DNA from: an uncultured Myxococcales bacterium
Lineage (GTDB): Bacteria; Myxococcota_A; UBA9042; DTJE01
Direction of reading: 5' to 3'
NCBI GenBank assembly: GCA_937975765.1
Contig: CALJUR010000037.1
Coordinates: 1-9,338 of the forward strand
Length of the DNA stretch: 9,338 nucleotides
Shown piece by piece: positions 1 to 4,940 of this stretch. The translations under genes and the position numbers were made by a program. Every line of letters begins with the position of its first letter. The first letter of the stretch is position 1. The notes under the pieces are model-generated. The model saw only the letters and a program-made list of their open reading frames with translations, did not search any database and was not told where the DNA came from.

Positions 1-139
1 GGGTTCCCGCAGGGAACTCTCGACGCAGCCGGAGTCGTCTCGGGCGCATTGAATGGCCCGCCCGAGCACGCAGGCGGAGTCGACGGGTTCCCGCAGGGAA
101 CTCTCGACGCAGCCGGAGTCGTCTCGGGCGCATTGAATG
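1..139. repeat. Two copies of a 55-bp direct repeat, 84-bp period
   Basis: Positions 1-55 and 85-139 are identical over 55 bases and separated by a 29-base spacer, giving an 84-bp period. Each copy contains the inverted repeat GTTCCC-GCA-GGGAAC (3-17 and 87-101) and ends in the small palindrome CATTGAATG. Copy 1 starts at the very first base of the window, so the array probably continues upstream. One frame is open through the repeat (84 is 28 codons) to a TGA at 166-168, so the tail of a repeat-bearing protein cannot be fully excluded. The internal hairpins favour a non-coding intergenic repeat. Confidence 0.85.
79..108. repeat. Extended hairpin at the junction of the repeat copies
   Basis: GTCGA (79-83) pairs with TCGAC (104-108). 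After one bulged C (84), GG (85-86) pairs with TC (102-103, one G-U), and GTTCCC (87-92) pairs with GGGAAC (96-101) around a GCA loop, for 13 pairs in total. The left arm lies in the spacer before copy 2. The equivalent arm of copy 1 would lie upstream of base 1, so the contig begins inside this hairpin. The structure is seen directly; its function is unknown (REP-like element, transcript-end structure or recombination site are options). Confidence 0.6.
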
Positions 140-164
140 TAGGGCGGGGGCCCCGTCCCCCGCC
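139..164. repeat. GC-rich hairpin, copy 1
   Basis: GGCGGGGG (143-150) is perfectly complementary to CCCCCGCC (157-164) with a CCCCGT loop, preceded by GTAG. The same GTAGGGCGGGGGCC start recurs at 2258-2271, after the stop of the following gene. No T tract follows, so this is not a classical intrinsic terminator. It ends one base before a possible GTG start at 165, which argues against that start. Confidence 0.7.
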
Positions 165-197
165 GTGAAACCCGCGCGGGCCCGGACGACCCGCACG

Positions 198-2255
198 ATG
201 GAGACGCCCTTGGCGGTCCTGTGGACGATCCCGGAACGGTGCCGACGCTGCTACACCTGCGTCCGGGACTGCCCCGCAAAGGCCATCCAGGTCGTGGCCG
301 GCCAGGCACGCGTCGTTCCTGAACGGTGCATCGCCTGCGGCAACTGCGTGAAGGTGTGCGCCCAGGGCGCCAAGCGCGTCCGGGACGACACCGACGGCGT
401 GACGGACCTGCTGCGCGGGCCGAAGCCGGTGTTCGCGTGCGTGGCGCCGTCGTTCGCGGCAGCCTTCGACACGGTCGAGGCGGGCCGGGTCCTGGCGGCC
501 GTGCGCGCCCTGGGCTTCCGGGAGATCTGGGAAGTCGCCTTCGGCGCCGAACTGATCGCCCCGCTGTACCGGCGCCTGTTCGAACAGGCCCGGCTGGACC
601 ACCGCCCGGTCATCGCGTCCCCCTGTCCCGCCGTGGTCTCCTACGTCGAGAAGTACCTGCCCTCGCTGGTGCCGTACCTGGCGCCGGTGGTGTCCCCGAT
701 GGAGGCGGTGGCCCGGGCCATCCGGCACCGCCACGACGGGAACGTGCGGGTCGTGTTCATCGGCCCGTGCGTGGCCAAGAAGCAGAAGGTCCAGCCGATC
801 GTCGAGGGCGGCGCCGTGGACGCGGTGCTGACCTTCGAGGAACTGCAGCGGATGTTCGACGAGGCGGGCATCGTGCCGGCCGACCTGCCGCTGTCCTCCT
901 TCGACGGGCCGCGGGCCCACGTGGGCCGCGCGTTCCCGATCAGCGGCGGGCTGCTGAAGACGGCCGGGCTGGGGACGGACCTGCTGGAGAACGAGATCGT
1001 CGGGACCGAGGGGAAGGACCGCGTCCTGGAGGACCTGCGCGAACTGGCCGAGGGCCGTTCCGGGGCGCTGTTCCACGACCTTCTGTTCTGCCAGGGCTGC
1101 ATCGATGGGCCGAAGATGCTGAACGACCTGTCCGTGCTGGCCCGGCGCGAGATCCTGGTGCGGCACATCCGCGAGCGCGAGCGCTTCGTGACGGCTCGCG
1201 AACTGATCGAATCGCTGATCGAGTTCGACGGGGTGGACCTGACGCGGAAGTTCGTGCCGGAGGACATGGCGCTGTCCATGCCCCCGGAGGCCGACGTGCA
1301 GGCCGCGCTGGGGCTCATGCGGAAGGTGGAACCGAAGGACCAGTTGAACTGCGGCGCCTGCGGCTACCCGACCTGCCGCGAGAAGGCCGTCGCGGTCTGC
1401 CAGGGCCTGGCCGAGCCGGCGATGTGCCTGCCCTTCCTGGTGGACGAACTGGAGCAGGTCGTCGCGGACCTGCGCAAGTCGCACGAGGAACTGGCGTCCA
1501 CGCAGAAGCAGTTGCTGCGCAGCGAGCGCCTTGCGTCGATGGGCCAGTTGTCGGCCGGCATCGCGCACGAACTGAACAACCCCCTGGGCACCATCCTGCT
1601 TTACAGCCACATGCTGATGCGGGAAGTGGCCGAGAACCGCGGCCGCGAGGACCTGCAACTGATCGTCAGCGAGGCCACGCGGTGCAAGGACATCGTCCGG
1701 GGCCTGCTGGACTTCGCGCGCAAGTCCCGCGTGTCGAAGGCCCCGGCGAACCTGGCCGAGGTCATCGACGAACTGGTGGGCATCGCCAGGACGCGGGCCA
1801 CCGAGATGGGCGTCGAGGTCACGTCCGAGGTCGCGACGGACCTGCCGGTGCTGATGGTCGACCGGGTCCAGTTGCGCCAGGCCCTGGTCAACATCGCGAT
1901 GAACGCCGTCGACAGCATGCCCGGCGGCGGGCGCCTGCACCTGGCGGCCCGCAAGGGCCACGGGGACGACGACGTCCGGATCGAGATCTCCGACACCGGC
2001 TGCGGCATCCCGCCAGAGAACCTGTCCCGCCTGTTCACCCCGTTCTTCACGACGAAGACCATGGGCAAGGGCACGGGACTGGGCCTCGCGATCACGTACG
2101 GCGTGATCAAGATGCACTCCGGCGACATCACGGTCGACAGCGAGGTCGGCAAGGGGACCACGTTTACCATCCGGCTGCCCGTGCGGGCGGCCGATCCGGT
2201 GGCCGAGGACGGAGGCGCGCGGGAGTACCGCGTGGAAGAACAGTATTTCCGGTAA
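198..2255 (+). CDS. [FeFe]-hydrogenase-like H-cluster sensor fused to a histidine kinase
   Basis: This 685-residue protein probably senses H2 or redox state and phosphorylates a partner receiver in the cytoplasm; no membrane segment is visible. Domain order is as follows. A two-cluster ferredoxin has Cys15/18/21/25 and Cys44/47/50/54. An H-cluster domain has L1 SPCP (Cys143), L2 GPCVAKK (Cys191) and L3 CQGC (Cys298, Cys301). An extra 4Fe-4S domain has Cys385/388/393/410, followed by a coiled-coil-like linker (about 415-440). The HisKA domain carries phospho-acceptor His457 in AHELNNPL. The HATPase has N-box Asn569, G1 DTGCGIP (599-605) and G2 GKGTGLGL. Relative to catalytic hydrogenases, the L1 proton-relay Cys is Pro, the L2 Glu is Lys197, and L3 is CxxC instead of CxxxC. 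This resembles group C (HydS/HsfB-like) sensory enzymes. An in-frame GTG at 165 would add 11 Arg-rich residues; I prefer ATG 198 because 165 abuts a hairpin. Neither start has a clear ribosome site. First gene of a three-gene signalling operon. Confidence 0.88.
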   Translation: METPLAVLWTIPERCRRCYTCVRDCPAKAIQVVAGQARVVPERCIACGNCVKVCAQGAKRVRDDTDGVTDLLRGPKPVFACVAPSFAAAFDTVEAGRVLAAVRALGFREIWEVAFGAELIAPLYRRLFEQARLDHRPVIASPCPAVVSYVEKYLPSLVPYLAPVVSPMEAVARAIRHRHDGNVRVVFIGPCVAKKQKVQPIVEGGAVDAVLTFEELQRMFDEAGIVPADLPLSSFDGPRAHVGRAFPISGGLLKTAGLGTDLLENEIVGTEGKDRVLEDLRELAEGRSGALFHDLLFCQGCIDGPKMLNDLSVLARREILVRHIRERERFVTARELIESLIEFDGVDLTRKFVPEDMALSMPPEADVQAALGLMRKVEPKDQLNCGACGYPTCREKAVAVCQGLAEPAMCLPFLVDELEQVVADLRKSHEELASTQKQLLRSERLASMGQLSAGIAHELNNPLGTILLYSHMLMREVAENRGREDLQLIVSEATRCKDIVRGLLDFARKSRVSKAPANLAEVIDELVGIARTRATEMGVEVTSEVATDLPVLMVDRVQLRQALVNIAMNAVDSMPGGGRLHLAARKGHGDDDVRIEISDTGCGIPPENLSRLFTPFFTTKTMGKGTGLGLAITYGVIKMHSGDITVDSEVGKGTTFTIRLPVRAADPVAEDGGAREYRVEEQYFR

Positions 2256-2290
2256 CTGTAGGGCGGGGGCCCTGCCCCCCGCCAACACAG
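2256..2290. repeat. GC-rich hairpin, copy 2
   Basis: It lies immediately after the hydrogenase-kinase stop. GGCGGGGG (2262-2269) pairs with CCCCCGCC (2276-2283), and outer arms CTGT (2256-2259) and ACAG (2287-2290) can extend the stem. The left half is identical to the hairpin at 139-164. It lacks a T tract. It may protect or delimit the upstream mRNA segment, or be a dispersed intergenic repeat. Confidence 0.65.
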
Positions 2291-2312
2291 GTGGGGGGCC
2301 CTGCCCCCCGCC
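2290..2312. repeat. GC-rich hairpin, copy 3
   Basis: GGGGGGC (2293-2299) pairs with GCCCCCC (2303-2309) around a CCT loop. The stem extends to ten pairs with one G-U (2290-2312). It shares GGGGCCCTGCCCCCCGCC (18 bases) with the adjacent copy and ends three bases before the ribosome binding site of the next gene, so folding could affect that gene's translation. Confidence 0.6.
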
Positions 2313-2314
2313 AC

Positions 2315-2320
2315 GAGGAG
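2315..2320 (+). promoter_or_regulatory. Ribosome binding site of the receiver gene
   Basis: GAGGAG is six bases before ATG 2327 and fixes that start. It stands directly downstream of the GC-rich hairpin pair. Confidence 0.75.
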
Positions 2321-2326
2321 GACATC

Positions 2327-2710
2327 ATGGGTGACCCGAAGAAGGTGCTGCTGGTCGACGACGACGTGGACCTGGTGGCCGTGAACCGTGCCGTGCTGGA
2401 GAACCGCGGCTATGCCGTCGTCTCGGCGCACACCGGCCCGGCGGGCCTGGTGAAGGCGAAGGCCGAGACCCCCGACCTGATCGTGCTGGACGTCATGATG
2501 GGGACGAACAGCGAGGGCTTCGACCTGGCACGCGCGCTGCGGGCCGACGACGCCACCCGTCAGATCCCGCTGATCATGGTCACGTCCGTCAACACGACGG
2601 TGCCGTTCAAGTTCGCGCCGGACGCGACGTACCTGCCCGTGGACCGCTTCCTCGAGAAGCCGGTCGCGCCCGAGGCGCTGCTGCAGGAAGTCCAGGGGAT
2701 GCTGAAGTAG
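2327..2710 (+). CDS. Stand-alone response regulator receiver protein
   Basis: This 127-residue protein is a single CheY-like receiver domain with no output domain. Acidic residues Asp11-13 (LLVDDD) form the Mg2+ pocket, Asp55 in LIVLDVMM is the expected phospho-acceptor, Thr86 is the switch hydroxyl in IMVTS, and Lys111 in LEKPV is the conserved lysine. The segment between about 86 and 108 is longer than in CheY and contains a proline- and phenylalanine-containing insert (VPFKF) before the lysine. The gene is 71 bp downstream of the hydrogenase-kinase, which lacks its own receiver, so it is the most likely direct phosphotransfer partner. It could act as a phosphorelay shuttle, as Spo0F does, or by protein-protein contact. 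Start chosen by a good ribosome site. The family call is firm; the partner is inferred from context. Confidence 0.92.
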   Translation: MGDPKKVLLVDDDVDLVAVNRAVLENRGYAVVSAHTGPAGLVKAKAETPDLIVLDVMMGTNSEGFDLARALRADDATRQIPLIMVTSVNTTVPFKFAPDATYLPVDRFLEKPVAPEALLQEVQGMLK

Positions 2711-2724
2711 CGCGGCCCGACGCG

Positions 2725-2743
2725 CGTCGCGAGCGTCGCGACG
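2725..2743. repeat. Intergenic perfect hairpin
   Basis: CGTCGCGA (2725-2732) and TCGCGACG (2736-2743) are perfect complements around a GCG loop, in the 55-bp gap between the receiver and hybrid-kinase genes. No T tract follows, so complete termination is unlikely. It could be a processing or stability element of the operon mRNA. Confidence 0.5.
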
Positions 2744-2755
2744 GGCGGGTCCCGC

Positions 2756-2760
2756 GGAGG
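2756..2760 (+). promoter_or_regulatory. Ribosome binding site of the hybrid kinase gene
   Basis: GGAGG lies five bases before ATG 2766 and supports that start. Confidence 0.7.
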
Positions 2761-2765
2761 CCCAC

Positions 2766-4259
2766 ATGACCGATCGACCCAGCCGGATCCTGGTCGTGGA
2801 CGACGAGGTCGGGATGCGGGAGGGCTGCCGCCGCATCCTGGCCGCGGAGGGCTACGAGGTCGAGACGGCCGAGGACGGGCAGGCGGCTCTGGACAGGTTC
2901 CAGGCCGCCGGCGGCTTCGACGTCGTCATCTCGGACCTCAAGATGCCGCGCATGGGCGGGATGGACCTGATCGAGGCCCTGCACGGCATCGACGAGGACG
3001 CGCTGCTGCTGGTCATCACCGCGTACGCGACCATCGACACCGCGGTCGACGCGACCAAGCGCGGAGCCTACGGCTACATCCCCAAGCCGTTCACGCCCGA
3101 CGAGCTGCTGCTGCACGTGCGCAACGGCCTGGAGAAGCGCGCCCTGCGGATCGAGGCCAAGGCCCTGCGGGAGGAGCGCGAGCGCCGCCTGCTGGAGGTC
3201 GCGTTCGAGCGGTCCCGGTCCACGACGATCCTGCACTGCATGACCGACGGCGTGCTGGTGGTCAACCGGGACGGCCACATCGTGCTGCGAAATGCCGCGC
3301 TGTCCCGCATCCTGCCGTCCTGTGCCGAGACCCCCCTGCCTGCCCCTGCGGGCGAGGCCCTGGACCAGCCGGAACTGGTGTCCCTGGTGCTGGAGGTCGT
3401 GCAGGCGGACGCCCCGGTCATCGCGTCCAAGGAGATCGCGATCGGGGCGTGCACTTACATGGTCAACGCCGCACCGGTCCTGGAGCCCTCGGGCGAGACG
3501 CTGGGCGCGGTGGCGGTGCTGCGGGACATCACGGCCCTGAAGAAGCTGGAGATCGCGAAGTCCATGTTCGTGTCGATGGTCGCCCACGAACTGAAGAGCC
3601 CGCTGGCCACCATCGAGTCCTCCCTGAACCTGGTGCTGTCCGGCCTGGCGGGCGACGAGCCCGAGCGCGACCGCCAGATGATGCGACGCGCCCTGCTGCG
3701 GGCCAGCACGCTGCGGACGCTGGTGTCCGACCTGCTGAACCTGACCGCCATCGAGACGGGCAACTTCAGCCTGAAGCGGCAGCACGCCGACCTGGGCACC
3801 ATCGTCCGCGAGGCCGTGGATGCCTATTCCGACAAGGCCGCCGACAAGAAGGTCGCGATCCATCTGGAGTGCGTCGCATCTTCCCCGATCGACCCGATCC
3901 TGGCCGACCCGAACGCGGTCCGCAGCATCGTGACGAACCTGGTCGACAACGCCATCAAGTACACCCCCGAGGGCGGCCGCGTGAACGTCAAGGTGGACGG
4001 CAACGGCCTGTACGCCCGCGTGGTGGTCAAGGACAGCGGCATCGGCATGTCCCCGGCCGAGCGCGACCACATCTTCGACGAGTTCTACCGCGTCAAGAAC
4101 GACTACACCGCGCACGTCCCGGGCACCGGGCTGGGCCTGACGCTGGTGCGGCGCCTGGTGGACATGCACCAGGGCCGCATCGACGTGGAATCGGCGCCCG
4201 GCAAGGGCAGCGCCTTCAGCGTCAGCCTTCCCACCGTCTCGTACGCGACCGGGATGTAG
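2766..4259 (+). CDS. Receiver-PAS-histidine kinase hybrid protein
   Basis: This 497-residue soluble signalling protein has its receiver at the N terminus, the reverse of classical hybrid kinases. Receiver, about residues 5-122: Asp12/Asp13, phospho-acceptor Asp57 in ISDLKMP, Thr85 and Lys107 in PKPF. An Arg/Glu-rich helix (about 122-148) leads to a PAS-like domain (about 150-258; DGVLVVNRDG at the start, VLRDIT at the end). HisKA has His274 in VAHELKSPL. HATPase has N-box Asn391 and Asn395, G1 DSGIGM (423-428) and G2 GTGLGL (453-458). All phosphotransfer residues needed for activity are present. There is no transmembrane segment. The receiver may be phosphorylated by the upstream hydrogenase-kinase and so tune this kinase, or it may be fed by another kinase. 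It is the last gene of the operon, and its stop faces the stop of the opposite-strand gene 29 bp away. The output regulator is not in the window. Confidence 0.9.
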   Translation: MTDRPSRILVVDDEVGMREGCRRILAAEGYEVETAEDGQAALDRFQAAGGFDVVISDLKMPRMGGMDLIEALHGIDEDALLLVITAYATIDTAVDATKRGAYGYIPKPFTPDELLLHVRNGLEKRALRIEAKALREERERRLLEVAFERSRSTTILHCMTDGVLVVNRDGHIVLRNAALSRILPSCAETPLPAPAGEALDQPELVSLVLEVVQADAPVIASKEIAIGACTYMVNAAPVLEPSGETLGAVAVLRDITALKKLEIAKSMFVSMVAHELKSPLATIESSLNLVLSGLAGDEPERDRQMMRRALLRASTLRTLVSDLLNLTAIETGNFSLKRQHADLGTIVREAVDAYSDKAADKKVAIHLECVASSPIDPILADPNAVRSIVTNLVDNAIKYTPEGGRVNVKVDGNGLYARVVVKDSGIGMSPAERDHIFDEFYRVKNDYTAHVPGTGLGLTLVRRLVDMHQGRIDVESAPGKGSAFSVSLPTVSYATGM

Positions 4260-4288
4260 CGCAGGCTGCGGAACGGGGCGGGATTCTC

Positions 4289-4780
4289 CTACAGCGGCTG
4301 GGCGTTCTTCGCGGCCGGCGTCGGGCTGGACAGCGTCGCGAACTCGCCGGTTCCGTCGGGATGGCGACCCCACGAGGTCCCGGCCACGCCGGCGGGCGGG
4401 AACCAGGAGGTCGAGTCCACCAGCACGCCGTCCGCGTCGACCAGCCGGGCCGAGTCCGTCGTGCCCCAGCCGAAGGTCGCCACGTAGGCGCCCGTGCCGC
4501 CCTCGCCTTCCACGACCAGGAAGGCCTTGCCGGTAATCGTCGTCCCCGACGGGAACGTGAAGACGTGCGAATCCTTCTCGTCCAGCACCTTCCAGCCGGA
4601 CAGGTCCACCGCGGAACCGCCGGGATTGTACAGTTCGACCCAGTCCGGCGACCCCAGCGGCATCGCGGAGTGGACCACCTCGTTGACGGTGACCGAGGGA
4701 ACACCGGCGCCGTCCTCGCCGCAGGCGAACAGCGGCGCGCACAGGACCAGCGCGGCCAGGATCCACGGGCGTTCGTGCAT
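4289..4780 (-). CDS. Lamin-tail-domain lipoprotein
   Basis: This is a 163-residue predicted lipoprotein. The N terminus MHERPWILAALVLCAPLFAC is a signal peptide ending in a lipobox, LFA-Cys20, so the mature protein would be lipid-anchored on the envelope. Residues about 28-160 match the lamin tail domain (LTD) fold: VNEVVHS at the first strand, WVELYNPG, LSGWKV, the FPSGTTI strand, FLVV, and the terminal TPAAKN typical of LTD ends. Bacterial LTDs are small immunoglobulin-like modules in secreted proteins, often nuclease- or surface-associated; no enzymatic motif is seen here. An in-frame start 60 bp upstream (4840) would destroy the signal-peptide logic; ATG at 4780 also has GGAG eight bases upstream on this strand. 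A near-consensus promoter lies upstream. The fold is secure; the cellular role is unknown. Confidence 0.85.
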   Translation of the reverse strand: MHERPWILAALVLCAPLFACGEDGAGVPSVTVNEVVHSAMPLGSPDWVELYNPGGSAVDLSGWKVLDEKDSHVFTFPSGTTITGKAFLVVEGEGGTGAYVATFGWGTTDSARLVDADGVLVDSTSWFPPAGVAGTSWGRHPDGTGEFATLSSPTPAAKNAQPL

Positions 4781-4838
4781 GGGTTCGACTCCGCGGCAAC
4801 GGGCAGGGAACCGGGGCCATCCGGCCCGACCGAAGGCC

Positions 4839-4868
4839 ATTATCGGGATCGGGTCCCCCGTTTGTCAA
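4839..4868 (-). promoter_or_regulatory. Sigma70-type promoter of the LTD lipoprotein gene
   Basis: Read on the - strand, TTGACA (4868-4863) is separated by 18 bases from GATAAT (4844-4839), matching 11 of 12 consensus positions. It lies about 60 bp upstream of the - strand ATG. The -35 is part of the palindrome TTTGTCAAA (4861-4869), which could also be an operator. Confidence 0.65.
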
Positions 4869-4879
4869 AGCGGGTTAGA

Positions 4880-4901
4880 GGGGGGCTGTCCGCCGGCCCC
4901 C
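4880..4901. repeat. Hairpin in the divergent intergenic region
   Basis: GGGGGC (4881-4886) is complementary to GCCCCC (4896-4901) with a nine-base loop. It sits just upstream of the TAGAAT element of the + strand gene, where its -35 region would be expected, so it may be an operator or simply a GC-rich structure. Confidence 0.4.
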
Positions 4902-4909
4902 GAAGAGGC

Positions 4910-4915
4910 TAGAAT
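4910..4915 (+). promoter_or_regulatory. Candidate -10 element of the glycosidase-like gene
   Basis: TAGAAT (five of six matches to TATAAT) followed by CGCCGC lies 25 bases before ATG 4941. The best -35, CTGTCC at 4886-4891 with an 18-base spacer, is weak. The same TAGAAT plus GCCGC pattern occurs at 7219 before hdrC. Confidence 0.45.
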
Positions 4916-4940
4916 CGCCGCATTCGAACAGGTGCATGCC

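Noticed and set aside
1..139. CRISPR array
   Set aside because: There are only two units, the 55-bp repeat is longer than CRISPR repeats, and no cas gene is present.
1..168. End of a repeat-containing protein in the frame open from base 1
   Set aside because: The repeat contains strong inverted repeats, the frame runs through an intergenic-type hairpin also found after another gene, and no known protein repeat is recognised. It is not excluded.
165..197. GTG at 165 as start of the hydrogenase-kinase
   Set aside because: It directly abuts a GC-rich hairpin, lacks a ribosome site and adds only an Arg-rich stretch. ATG 198 is preferred but not proven.
326..2710. Long + strand open frame over the hydrogenase-kinase and receiver genes
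   Set aside because: Its translation is Arg/Gly/Pro-rich without domains and overlaps two clearly recognised genes. Only the part from 2327, in this same frame, is real.
4781..4840. Upstream - strand start for the LTD lipoprotein
   Set aside because: It would bury the signal peptide behind 20 residues and would start essentially on the -10 promoter element.
2607..4868. Long - strand open frame across the hybrid kinase
   Set aside because: It is low-complexity and antisense to a protein with intact receiver and kinase motifs; long spurious frames are expected in DNA this GC-rich.
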